From Dipteris shenzhenensis (taxonomy: Eukaryota; Polypodiophyta; Polypodiopsida; Gleicheniales), in the NCBI GenBank assembly GCA_047967505.1, contig CM106538.1: DNA of 64,000 bases, one strand, 5' to 3'. The translations under genes were made by a program, and so were the position numbers. This document shows positions 52,484-62,279 of the stretch, one piece after another (within the stretch, counting starts at the first letter, position 1; each line of letters begins with the position of its first letter). The notes below the pieces were generated by a model. The model saw only the letters and a list, made by a program, of their open reading frames with translations, made no database searches and was not told the DNA's origin.

Positions 52484-52612
52484 GGCTGAAATAGGCCTAG
52501 GCAGATGGTGAACAAATGCAGCATGGAAGCGACTATCAGGTCAACAAGATTTGGGGCAAAAATGCTCAGCAAGTCATTGGTGAATTATAGATAGAAGTGC
52601 AAGAAAGCAATT
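52484..52612 (+). repeat. Direct repeat DR2, copy a
   Basis: Matches 53872-54005: AGGCCTAGGNAGATGGYGAA, GCGACTATCAGGTC, GTGAATTATAGATAGAAGT. Offset about 1.39 kb. Confidence 0.85.
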
Positions 52613-53223
52613 CTGAAACCAAGACCTTGGTGTCTTGGTGAGGATGTTTGACCTTGAGATGTGGTTGGATGAGGAGTCGAAAACTTTTGTGAAAGTGAAG
52701 GATATTGATGAGTGCTTGGAGTCATCCAGGTGCTAGCTAGTATGGCTGACGTAGAGGAGGATTCTTTGCTAGAACCTGTAGATTCCTTGACGTAGGAGGG
52801 GGCTACACATGGAAGCTGGGAGCTTAGTGCAAGCTCATGGTCTATGTAATCTAGATTTATGCTTAGGATTTGATTTCTCGAGTATGTTGTTTAGTTGTGG
52901 ACTTGATAGACCCTAAGAGCATGGTGTTTGGAGAAACTCAAGTAGGTATCCTTTTAAGGGGACATTTGGAGGATGCCGGTGCCTAGAGTGCTAAAGTTCA
53001 AAGGTGGGTATGTGATTGAAGGATGTGGTGCCATCGGGTCCTACCAAAGATGGACTTATGTACCAAGTTGGTTTGCTTCCACGGGACTAGACCTGCTGGA
53101 GCAGAAGCCACTGGTTAAAAGAGCAAGAAGTAATATAGACACCGCATTGTTCCAAGGGGCTACAACATGGGCACTGCATTAGCATCTTCATCGATGAGTT
53201 GGGATATGAATGAGATGTGTCGG

Positions 53224-53610
53224 TAAGTGGGGGTGTTGGGAAATTCCTCCCCATCTATAAGCCTCCATATGAGGAGAGCAGGGGGGAGGTGGACCTAGGG
53301 TTAGGGCTACCACATGGGCAGCTTATCGACGGCTATCATGTGGGTAGTAAACTCAAAGGGAATACAAAGAAGAGGGGGCTGCCACATCGGCAACATCTAG
53401 GCTGCCAGGTGGGAAGCATACAAGCAATCAAGGAAAGGAATATGGGGCTGTCCCATGGGTAGCACATAGGCTTCCATATGGACAACACAATCATAGACTT
53501 ACCTGGCCATGAGTGGAGCTCTTGGTGGAGAGATTCTGTATGGAGCAAACATGTGACAAGGTGGAACTATTCACAATAATTTTGGGTAAGATCTGGAGCT
53601 TGGAACATGT
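53224..53610 (+). repeat. LTR-like repeat L1, preceded by a purine tract
   Basis: GGTAAGTGGGGG is followed by TGTTGGGAAATTCC at 53234, the arrangement expected at the start of a 3' LTR. The next 270 bp match L2 at 56349 (CCTCCCCATCT, ATGAGGAGAG, GGGGAGGTGGACCTAGGG, GGCTACCACATG). The CATATGAGGAGA word is also shared with the copia B and C LTRs. The right end cannot be placed. Confidence 0.65.
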
Positions 53611-53871
53611 TGACTAGAGAATGGAGGCCTGTGCAAGACTGTGTGGACATCCTGGAGTAGTCAAGGTGAGATTGGATGGATTGGAAGAGCTGGTACAGCC
53701 AGAAGTGCATGGATCTGTAGTTGCCTTCATGACAAGTGTCTGCAGCAGCATGTATGAGGCTGGTACAGTAGATCTAGGGCAAGATGTAGCACTGGTACAG
53801 ATGTGAAACAGTAGGTAGAAGGCTGGAACTGATAGGCGATTGGCAGGACTAGACCATGGGCTAGAGATCAG

Positions 53872-54005
53872 GGCTAAAACAGGCCTAGGAAGATGGCGAA
53901 CAGATGCAACATGGGAGCGACTATCAGGTCGGCAGGATCTTTGGCAAAAATGCCTTGCAACATGGCATTGGTGAATTATAGATAGAAGTTCAAGTAAGTA
54001 ATTGT
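53872..54005 (+). repeat. Direct repeat DR2, copy b
   Basis: Second copy of 52484-52612, downstream of L1. Together with L1 it may be part of one repeated unit. Confidence 0.85.
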
Positions 54006-54174
54006 GGCAAAGCAAAAATTCAAGTCACTTATATCGTATAGATGGTCTTGCAGATGAAGAACCAGTACTGCGTGGTCATAGGCAAATACAACGTTTGTCT
54101 TCTATGTCCCTTTGCCATGAGTAGTCTTTCTCTGTATGCATTTGAGGGTTGAATAACATTGCATTGTTGTTTTG

Positions 54175-54182
54175 TTAATGGC
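54175..54182. other. MITE copy 2 target-site duplication, left (GTTAATGG)
   Basis: Identical to 54429-54436. Confidence 0.92.
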
Positions 54183-54428
54183 TCGGGGGGGTCACTCATC
54201 ATATGTAACCCTATCACGTGAGTTCAACATAAGGATATTTTTTATTTCTAAAATTTACGAAAATAAATATACATAAGGGACTATTTAAAATAGTTTTGGA
54301 AAAAATTTACAGATTTGTATAGAAAAGGGGTACATTTTATTAATGAAAAAATTTACAGATAAGGGATTTTAAATATAGGCCTTGAACGCACGTGATATAG
54401 AGGGTTTATACATAGTGACCCCCCCGAG
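54183..54428 (-). mobile_element. 246-bp MITE, copy 2 (inverted relative to copy 1)
   Basis: Perfect 15-bp terminal inverted repeats (CTCGGGGGGGTCACT and its complement) and a perfect 8-bp duplication GTTAATGG. Subterminal CACGTG lies at 54216-54221 and 54389-54394. The length equals copy 1 and the two align end to end in opposite orientation with modest divergence. The short AT-rich interior encodes nothing, so it must have been moved by a transposase encoded elsewhere. Confidence 0.94.
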
Positions 54429-54514
54429 GTTAATGGTGTGTTGTAGCTTCTACTCTTGACATGGTCTGCTTTCCTCTTAAGGTCACATTGTACATATGGG
54501 CCAATAGCAGAGGT

Positions 54515-54805
54515 GTAGGAGTATATTCACCCCACGAGTGTATGGATTTTGTATAGACCCAGGAGCAAGGGTATATATGCTTTGTATAGACTGGGGAGTA
54601 TATTCATTTTGTATAGATCTAGGAGCCAAATATATTAATTTTGTGTAGACTTTGGAGTAAATTCATTTTGTATAGAGTTGAAGCCAGTATATTTGTTTTG
54701 TATGGAGTCAAGAGTGAGATGTATAGTATATTCATTTCAGGAGGGTTATTTTTTTTTGTATAGATTCATGGGGATATTTGTTTCATATTGATCCATAATA
54801 TGTTC
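54515..54805 (+). repeat. Minisatellite of TTTTGTATAGA...GGAGTATATTCA-type units
   Basis: Six to eight degenerate units of about 35-45 bp. Confidence 0.75.
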
Positions 54806-55136
54806 GTTTTATTTGGGTCAGCAAGCTTTTGCTTGCATTTTAAGATTAGGGCATTGTGTCTTGGAAATCTCGCCCTTCTCGGATGTTCTCTCTTCGAATG
54901 CATTGATCTCGCAGGATACACATAACAGGGCCAAGGTGAGCAGGCAATGGATGCATGTAGCATGAGAGCTATGATATCATATTGTGCTGCTCTTATGGAC
55001 ATGTATACATTATAGGATACGTATAACAGAGATAGGGTAGCAAGCACTGGACCATTTTTGAACTTATGCAACATGAGGGCTATAATATAATATTGTGCTG
55101 GGCATTGCTCTTTTGGACATGTATGGCAAATGTCGT

Positions 55137-55138
<2 letters not shown>

Positions 55139-55208
<70 letters not shown>
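55139..55208 (+). repeat. TC microsatellite inside PPR remnant
   Basis: About 35 TC units, immediately after the MYGKCRAL-encoding stretch. Confidence 0.95.
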
Positions 55209-55210
<2 letters not shown>

Positions 55211-55592
55211 CCCCTCAATGTGCAGGTTCCTTCTCGGAATTTTCGTTGTCTTGGAATGCATTGATCTCATAGGAACAGCACAATAGGACCAAGCCCATTG
55301 TCTTTTGGCAATGATCTTTTGGACATGTATGCCGAGCGTGCGCTTGAGGAGCTTCCAGCTCAGAATGTTCTCTCTTGGAATGCATTGACAAGGTCAAGGT
55401 AAGCAAGCACTGGATTGTTTTGAAAGCATTCAGCATGAAGGCATCCCTCCAAATGCAATGAACTATGCTTGCATCTCTAAAGCCTATGGTAGTTGCAAGA
55501 GAGAGCTGTCTGCAAAATATTATCGTGCAAAATATTATGTGTGCTTGAGGAGCTACCTTCATGAAATTTGTCTCTCTTGGAATGCATTGAAA

Positions 55593-55593
55593 G

Positions 55594-55633
<40 letters not shown>
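55593..55633 (+). repeat. Second TC microsatellite inside PPR remnant
   Basis: About 20 TC units between WNALKA and AYFECMQHE coding remnants. Confidence 0.95.
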
Positions 55634-55636
<3 letters not shown>

Positions 55637-55869
55637 CTATTTTGAATGCATGCAACATGAGAGTGGCCCTTTGGATGCAGTGATCTATGGTTGTGCCTTG
55701 AAAGAGTGGGAGATGTAGAGAGAAAGAGAGAAGGAGAGAGTGATGGAAGTAGTGAGGAAAGGAGAGAGACAAAGAGTGATGGAAGCATCTGCAAAGCCCA
55801 TGGCCATGCTGGCTACAGCCAGCACACATTGCCATGCAAGCAACCACATTAGCTGCCACATAGGTAGCC

Positions 55870-56348
55870 AAGTCGGTTGTCACATGGGTAGTCAACGACA
55901 GCAGCCAATCATATAGACACCACCACATTAGTGCACAATAGCCACATCAGCAACGTGGCAGTCGGTGATTGGAGCAGATGCAGCCCGACCAACTTGGTCG
56001 GGACAAATTTGGCCATGGGGTTGCCTGCCTTGGTCGGTCATTTCTAAGGCCCAAGGGAGCCTATAAAAGGTAGCTGCCTTGGCCTCTTTTGTCATTCACT
56101 TCCAGGGTTGAAGAGTGCAGCCAACAGTAGTATTTTGTAGTTGAGGTTAGGCTAGGATTAGGAGCAGCGAATCTGGTTCATCCTTGGTGTCCATAGGACA
56201 TCTTCCAAGTCCCTTCATTTTGGACAACAGTAGCAGCATTAGGGTCTGCATCAAAGCATCCCTCTTCTACTTATCTACAGTGAGGGTTCATCCCACCATA
56301 CAGTACTTATTCTTTGAGTTGTGTTCAGCCCTATTGGGAATACATTTA
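55870..56348 (+). repeat. LTR-like promoter region with TATA box
   Basis: CCGACCAACTTGGTCGGG forms a short palindrome upstream of CCTATAAAAGGTAGC (TATA at 56062). It recalls the promoter blocks at 56871-57440 in layout. No ends can be defined. Confidence 0.45.
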
Positions 56349-56630
56349 TGTTGGCAATAGGCAGGTCACCTCCCCATCTGTACGTTCCCAAATGAGGAGA
56401 GTGTGGGGGAGGTGGACCTAGGGCCAGGGCTACCACATGAGCATTTGATTGGATGCCTTTGTGGGCAGCATGCCCTGAGGGAAAAAGAAAGAGAGGGGGT
56501 TGCCACATGGGCAAGCACCTCACAGTAGAGCAAGGGGACTACCACATGGGCAGCACATGGGAAGCCATGTGTGCAACACAAGAAATGAGTACCTGGCACC
56601 AAGATGGACAACAACCGGCTACATAAAGAG
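56349..56630 (+). repeat. LTR-like repeat L2
   Basis: Begins TGTTGGC and aligns with L1 from 53234 over about 270 bp (CCTCCCCATCTGTA, ATGAGGAGAG, GGGGGAGGTGGACCTAGGG, GGGCAGCACATGG). No purine tract precedes it. Same orientation as L1. Confidence 0.65.
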
Positions 56631-57068
56631 ACTAAGAAAGACCACGATGTTGTCAGCATGGGTACAGCTTGGTACGGATGCTTGGAGTAGACTATATAGA
56701 GGTCCACGTGGCTTGACAAAAGGCAGATCCAAGGCAGGAAGGAGGTGCAGCTATGGTGTAGATCTATAGGTGTCTAGCAAACCCTTAGGGCTTGCATTGG
56801 ACCACAATTTGGGGTAGGAAAGGCCCTGGACAGATGGCAGGGAAGATGGAGCACATAGGCGAGGGTTATGGGTAGGTGGTAGGCCTGCAATAGGCCCTAG
56901 GATAGGGTAGATATGCTAGGCACCCAGGTGGCCAGGAGCAGTAGTAAAAGGGCTGGCCATGGGGCCTTAGATAGAGCCCTACTGGGTCGGCCTAGTAGGC
57001 AGGTCAGCCAATAGGGGGGCTGCTAGGTTGGCCCATTTCCCCGTACTAGATCAGTTGATATTGGGCCT

Positions 57069-57075
57069 TATAAAA
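57069..57075 (+). promoter_or_regulatory. TATA box, unit 1
   Basis: GGCCTTATAAAAGGGCCCC, a strong core promoter shape flanked by a GGCC/GGGCCC near-palindrome. Confidence 0.55.
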
Positions 57076-57354
57076 GGGCCCCTTCTAGGGCTCATAAGGC
57101 ATCACTTGGAGCATCAATCCAAGAGTAGGAAGGCTTGCAATAGGCCCTAGCATAAGGTAGGTGGTAGGCTTGCAATAGGCCCTGGGATAGGGCAGATATG
57201 CTAGGCACCCAGGTGGCCAGGAGCAGCAATAAAAGGGCTGGCCATGGGGCCTTAAATAGAGCCCTACTAGCTCAGCCCAATAGGCAAGTCAACCAATAGG
57301 GGGGGCTACTGGGTCGGCCCATTTCCCCCTACTAGGTCGGTTGGTTTTGGGCCT

Positions 57355-57361
57355 TATAAAA
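57355..57361 (+). promoter_or_regulatory. TATA box, unit 2
   Basis: Same sequence as the unit 1 box, about 286 bp downstream. Confidence 0.55.
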
Positions 57362-57440
57362 GGGCCCCTTCTAGGGCTCATAAGGCATCACTTGGAGCAG
57401 CAATTTAGGAGTAGGAAGGAGCGGCAATGCAATAGCAAGG

Positions 57441-57892
57441 AGCAGCAACAATAGGTCCATCCTTGGGCCTATACATAGGAGCCGAAGGAGACGTACAAGG
57501 GCTGTAGTCTTAGCTCAAGGTGCTGCCCACCTAGGCTGGCTACCCGGATAGCAAGGTGGAAGGGATCACTGACAGAGAGTCTACATAAACTCAGTGGAGC
57601 ATGCAGTATTAGGGATTTGAAGGTGACAGCAAGATAGTAGTACAACATTTTGGTAAGGCCAGAGGACCATGTATTGGTGGGACTCTAAGCCTCTCTTTTG
57701 TATTGTGTCCTTCTGTGGTTGGACATAAATATCTTTGGCAATAAGAGGTGGAGTGGAGGGAGAGCTAGGAGATTTGCCACGTGTTGTTATGGTGCCCTTT
57801 CCATCTTGACACGCCATAGTAGAGGCACTTGGGCATCACTGTGTAGGAGCAAGGCAGAAGAGAGAAGCCATCTACTAACACGAGTGAGGACT
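57441..57892. other. Spacer downstream of duplicated promoter
   Basis: No gene is recognised. It may be U5 or leader of the LTR-like unit. Confidence 0.4.
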
Positions 57893-58028
57893 CAGAGGCG
57901 GCAATTCATGACTGTAGACAGCAAGTAGATATGAGTTGGGAACTTTGGCAATGGGACTGACCAGAGGCGGCAAGTCATGACTGTAGACAGCAAGCAGATA
58001 TGAGTTGGGAACTTTGGCAATGTGAGAA
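57893..58028 (+). repeat. Tandem duplication of about 68 bp
   Basis: AGAGGCGGCAAKTCATGACT and GTAGACAGCAAGYAGATATG recur, each followed by AGTTGGGAACTTTGGCAATG. A 20-bp duplication (CGCAGATTGGAACAATC) follows at about 58111-58145. Confidence 0.9.
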
Positions 58029-58517
58029 TAGATTGGTGTCATGGTGACTGGTCTTCACGGCTAACGAGTGATGGAGTGGAGTGGAGAGTGTGCATAGCAA
58101 AGAACAATCGCGCAGATTGGAACAATCTCGCAGATTGGAACAATCGAGCTAAAGGATTGGCTACACACTGGTAGAGTGGACGGCGATGCAGAAGAGCATG
58201 GTTGGCAACGCAACAAACAGAGCACAGTGATTGAACTCTTTTGCTCTTTTATCAACAGTAGAAGGGGAAGCATAGTCTGGATGAGGGGTTGCGAGGCAGG
58301 CACGTGTCGGTCCACATGGATGCACATTGTCTGTCAGACAGCCACGAGGCGAGTTGCTGACGTGCGATGCCATGGCAGTGAGCGGTTTAAATGAAATCTT
58401 TTTTTTTTCAAAAATTTGTGCTTAGTTTATATATTCACACACACACACAACATTTTTAAAACCTTTTAATAATCCTTTGTCAAATGCTTTTCATTTAATT
58501 TTTATTTCTTTTTGAAG

Positions 58518-58569
<52 letters not shown>
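58518..58569 (+). repeat. GA microsatellite
   Basis: About 25 GA units. A short AC run lies at 58436-58449. Confidence 0.95.
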
Positions 58570-58572
<3 letters not shown>

Positions 58573-58723
58573 TTTTGGTCCTTGCTCTTCGGTTCGTAGC
58601 TATTGGTATTGTTTTTCTCTATGTTTGATAAGAGTTTGAGTATCAACTAATAGCCTAGTAGCTCTCACTTATTTCTACTTTCTAAGATATTATATGGGAT
58701 TGAGAGAATGAGTGGAATGGATC

Positions 58724-58993
58724 ATTGTAAATACCATGTGTATGAATGATAAATACCTTGGTATGGGATGAGAGTTATTTGTGTATAGGATATTATGGGG
58801 TTTAATTTAGAAAATAGGAAGAGTGAGATATAAAGAGGTGGGCTCCTATTCCAATAATATTGTAAATACCATGTGTATGAATGATAAATACCTTGATATG
58901 GGGTGAGAGTTATTTGTGTATGAGATATTATGGGGTGTTTAGAAAATAGGAAGAGTGAGTCATATAAAGAGGTGGGCTCATGTCCATGTGTTC
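58724..58993 (+). repeat. 135-bp tandem duplication
   Basis: ATTGTAAATACCATGTGTAT starts units at 58724 and 58859. Both contain TGAGAGTTATTTGTGTAT and AAAATAGGAAGAGTGAG, and both end near TCCAATAAT. Confidence 0.9.
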
Positions 58994-59288
58994 CAATAAT
59001 ATAAGAGAGATCACATGCCAAGCATGTGGAAGGCATGTGGAGGATTGTGGAGTCAAGAGGAATCCTTCTAGAATTCCTATGTGGAATAAGGAGGACATGG
59101 ACATATGGAAAAGACAGGGTCCCTATGGGCTCCATGTGGGGAGACTCTTAACTTTCTCAATATTTTAAGAGTCTTGAGCATCTTTTGATGGGACACATGG
59201 CAAGAGTAGCCAAAAAGGACATGGATGGTGACATATGGGCTTATGTGATTGATGGGGAAAGGAATCTATAGGAGGGTGACAAAATCTC

Positions 59289-59295
59289 TATAAAA
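59289..59295 (+). promoter_or_regulatory. TATA box, possible LTR promoter of gypsy G
   Basis: CTCTATAAAAGAAGCCC followed by a CT-rich stretch, upstream of a gypsy gag remnant. Confidence 0.45.
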
Positions 59296-60202
59296 GAAGC
59301 CCTCCTCTCCCTTGTTCATCATCTCTTCCACCATTAGGCCTCATGTTACTGTAGCTCTAGTCTCCTCAAGCCTCTTCCACGAGCCTTCTCTCCCTCTTGT
59401 AGATATTCTCTTATGTAGACTCTTGAGTCCATCTCTCTCTAGTTTATTCTCTCTCTCTATGAGTAGTCTTGGAGATTCTGCTCCCTCTTGTATGTACGAA
59501 ACCTCTTATTCTCCCTTGTGTTTCTAGTTTTTTGAGTTGCATTGGAGTGGAGTCTCACTCTATTGACAATGAAGCTCACTTCATATTCCCTCTCTTGAGT
59601 CTCTCTGCCCTTTTCTCTCTTCCAAAGTGCTCAAAAGTGTTGTCTATTCGGCCGCTCATTGCACATACATGGTTTATCTATTTCCTAAGCCATAAAGAAA
59701 GATCTTCCTTCCCTCCTAAGTGACCTCTATGGGACTTGGATCGTTGATGAAGTCTAAGCATGGAGGTAGTATTCTCCCAACTTGGCACCAGTAGAAGGAG
59801 TAGGTGTTTTTCATGACAGTTTGACCCCTTGTCAGTATTTTGCTCATAACTTTTAGCTCGATGGTCAAAACTTATATCAACATGAATCTCTCTTCAAGGA
59901 TCATCATCGTATGTTTTTAGTTATTGTATTAGATATCAAACCAAAAATCTATGACTCTCTGTGTGTGATCGTTTTTTTTTCAGATAATTTTTACCCCCAT
60001 CCAGTAAACTGCCCATATCTTTCTGACCGCTTCTCTGTTTCTTACGAAACTTATATAAGGCCGAAGCCTATTTCAAGGCTCATCTTGATATGTGCTTGAA
60101 TATTTAATATCATGTTTTTGCTGAAAGTTATGAGTCTCTCTGTCTTATGATATTTTCAGAGTGTTTTGAGCTAATTGTAAAGGTATCTATGAAGGAGGTG
60201 CA
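59296..60202 (+). other. Possible LTR R-U5 and leader of gypsy G
   Basis: CT-rich at first, then a TTGGCACCAG segment at 59782-59791 that could be a primer site. Related blocks recur near 59925-59975 and 60105-60150 (ATATCA...TATGAGTCTCTCTGT). No LTR partner is in the window, so the reading is tentative. Confidence 0.3.
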
Positions 60203-61175
60203 ATGTTTCCTCGAAACCTACCCATTCAACCCAATCAGCCCCTTCAAACTCCTTGGTATATATCAGTTCATGTCATGTTGAGCTACAATATCTTTTTTCA
60301 ACAACGTATCACTCTTGTCTTTGGCGTAGACTGGCTTGCTGAGATTATGGCCTCCATTGATCCTTTCCTTCTCCCTATCCTTGAGTATAACATCACTTGG
60401 GATGTTACCATCTTCATTCTCATCTAAGGGAGAAAAGTATGGTGTGGTCTCTTGGTATAAAAGCTTATTTTTAATGTCCCTTTCCCAGTGATAAATATCT
60501 CTATCACTCAGTTCGAAAGCAGTAGGAAGTGAAGAGGTGCATGAAGTATATTACCCCCAACTTCATGTCACATCTTTTAGTGGAGACGTTGGGTACGTTT
60601 GGTATTGGATTCATCCCACCTTACTAAATGGCCTCGGGTGTAATGGATTGCATGTTATGCCTAGTATAGGCATGTGTTTTTTGATGTGATAAAGAAGATG
60701 CCTGGAAGAGCTCGATTAGAAGAAATTGCAACCCATTTAAGAGAACTAGAAGATTGTGAAGGTGATGCTCAAGCTATTCGCACAGTCATCATGATCATAT
60801 CCTTTATGTTTGCACTCTTGAATATGTTGGTGAATCGACAATGCCGGCAGCACGCATAATGATAGATGGGGATTGCTTTATGCACTGGCAGCTTGGTGTG
60901 AAGAAGAGTTGAGTCTTTGTGTAGTTTTTGACCATAATAGTGGAGTGGTGATTCTCAATGCTTTCAACTTCTTTTGCTATGAAAATGATGAAGAGTACAA
61001 TATCTTGAAGCTATTATGTGCACTTCCAATTGTGACAAGGATGATTCTTGAATGCATGTATACACAATGTTTTCACGGTGCTAGTTGGTCACTTATTTTT
61101 GAAGATTTTGTTGAGGATCACATTGTGGAGGGTTTTCAACAGGTGTTTATGCATAGTAAGTTGGTCTTGGTATAC
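60203..61175 (+). pseudogene. Decayed frames, possibly gypsy G gag N-terminal region
   Basis: Pieces such as FPRNLPIQPNQPLQTPWYIS and KMPGRARLEEIATHLRELED, and acidic/hydrophobic sequence at 60873-61175, look protein-like but are not diagnostic. They precede a recognisable gypsy gag core. They may be its N-terminal extension or an unrelated host pseudogene. Confidence 0.3.
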
Positions 61176-61239
61176 TAAGGCTTTGTGGGATCTTGTTTGG
61201 ATCTTGTTTGGGATATTATTCGAATCTTGGTGTTTTTCA

Positions 61240-61780
61240 TCATGGTGAATATTCCAGTGTTTTGAGGGACCCAAGGGGAAGACCCAGCATCTTATCTTTG
61301 GGATTTTGTTCAAGGATGTCGGCTTTCTGGATGGTCCATGAAGGATCGAGTGGAGATTTTGCCTATTTCTTGAAGGTGTAGCCTTGAGTTGGCATGAGGC
61401 CTTGCCGGACTCTAACAAGGAGGACTGGAACCAAGTGGCACCAGGCTGCAATGAAGCAGAGATTTGGGGCATTGGAGTCGCCAAATGCTTTGATGTTATA
61501 GTTGGACTAGTTCTATCAAGGAGAGGGTGAGATGGTCTCTGTGTTGGCAATCGGATATGAAACTCTATGGACAAAGTATGAAAGGGCAGCTTCGCGAGCT
61601 ATGGCATTTGCATCATCGGCCCCTCAAAGTCTTGTAGGGATGGAGCACTTAAAGATGAGAAAATTTTTTATGCATTTGGAGCCTTATCTTCACTCAAAAG
61701 TAATGATTAAAGATCCAACAACATACGTGGAGGCACTTCGCATTGCAACCAAGAAAGAATCTTCTCTAAAGATCGGCTAG
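61240..61780 (+). pseudogene. Gypsy G gag (retrotransposon capsid) remnant
   Basis: Reads FEGPKGKTQHLILGILF, FLEGVALSWHEALPDSNKED and then, after shifts, AMKQRFGALESPNALML and a TAG. From 61532 an intact 82-codon stretch contains VSVLAIGYETLWTKYERAAS, LKMRKFFMHLEPYLHSKVMI and TTYVEALRIATKKES. The W-HEALPD / FYQGEGE / F-LEPYL order is that of the gypsy capsid domain. No zinc knuckle or pol follows within the window. Confidence 0.7.
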
Positions 61781-62071
61781 GGGAAGGGCAGAGGCTAGAG
61801 GTAGGGGAGCGGATGAGGATGGGGGGACAATGGAGGTGGGGGTGGAGGTGGAGGTGGAGGTGGGATGTAGAGGTGCAGGTGGATCGGTGGTAGCAGCATG
61901 AGCTCTAGCTCTAGAGGCTCTCTTGCACTCACAAGCCTTCCGCTTGCGCTCCTCGTCAATGAGATTTGGGGGGGGGTTCCTACATCTTTCACGTCTACTA
62001 GCTCTACGGCTTTGAGAACCCATTCTCAATGAAAGTAGGATGGAAGGTATGACAAAGTGATGAGGAGGCAA
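61766..62071 (-). CDS. Possible small basic-protein gene, family unknown
   Basis: A 101-codon frame with ATGs at 62071 and 62023. From the second ATG the protein starts MGSQSRRASRRERCRNPPPN, followed by a very basic block (DEERKRKACECKRASRARAH) and a Pro/Thr/Ser tail encoded by a GGTGGA-type repeat on the plus strand. A minus-strand TATA box (CTCTATAAGAC) lies about 45 bp upstream of the first ATG. The basic block could bind nucleic acid or act as a nuclear signal. It overlaps the end of gypsy G gag by about 15 bp. It may be the first exon of a gene or the start of a transposon protein, but no family is identified. Confidence 0.3.
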   Translation of the reverse strand: MPPHHFVIPSILLSLRMGSQSRRASRRERCRNPPPNLIDEERKRKACECKRASRARAHAATTDPPAPLHPTSTSTSTPTSIVPPSSSAPLPLASALPLADL

Positions 62072-62111
62072 GAATGGCTAAGAATGGGTGAAATGAACCA
62101 AAACGTGGTGT

Positions 62112-62121
62112 CTTATAGAGA
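62112..62121 (-). promoter_or_regulatory. TATA box for the basic-protein frame
   Basis: Minus-strand CTCTATAAGACACC, correctly placed and oriented for a start near 62071. Confidence 0.4.
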
Positions 62122-62279
62122 GCCTCAACTCATCCACTAGATTGCTCTTAGATTGCTCTTGATTATTATTGGTGGAGAGGGTGCTAAGATTGAAACTAAT
62201 TGGCTAGAATCCAGCGTCAATTTTGAATATTTGCATCGTTTGATTTTATTCCAGTTTGTACCTCCAAATACCTCGATCA

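Larger units (their letters stand above)
54850..55700 (+). pseudogene. PPR-protein remnants, several tandem pieces
   Basis: Four degenerate repeats recall plant PLS-type PPR proteins, which bind organellar RNA. Examples are VLEISPFSDVLSSNALIS (about 54860), MQHEGYNIILCWALL with LLDMYGKCRAL (about 55066-55135), LEELPAQNVLSWNAL (about 55345-55390), HEGIPPNAMNYACISKAYGS (about 55438-55495) and FECMQHESGPLDAVIYGCAL (about 55638-55695). Frames change between pieces and stops are frequent. Two TC microsatellites lie inside the repeats, in one case directly after MYGKCRAL. These are decayed copies, not a working gene. Confidence 0.7.
56871..57440 (+). repeat. 285-bp tandem duplication with a TATA promoter in each unit
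   Basis: GGTAGGTGGTAGG starts units at 56871 and 57156. Both contain GGCACCCAGGTGGCCAGGAG, GGGCTGGCCATGGGGCC and CCTTATAAAAGGGCCCCTTC, with TATA boxes at 57069 and 57355. The layout suggests a duplicated LTR U3-R promoter. Confidence 0.88.

Noticed and set aside
55066-55286. Frames encoding long (Ser-Leu)n or (Arg-Glu)n runs
   Set aside because: They are translations of the TC microsatellite. Only the flanking PPR-like pieces carry information.
61795-61992. Proline-run frame on the minus strand
   Set aside because: Out-of-frame translation of the GGTGGA repeat within the basic-protein candidate.
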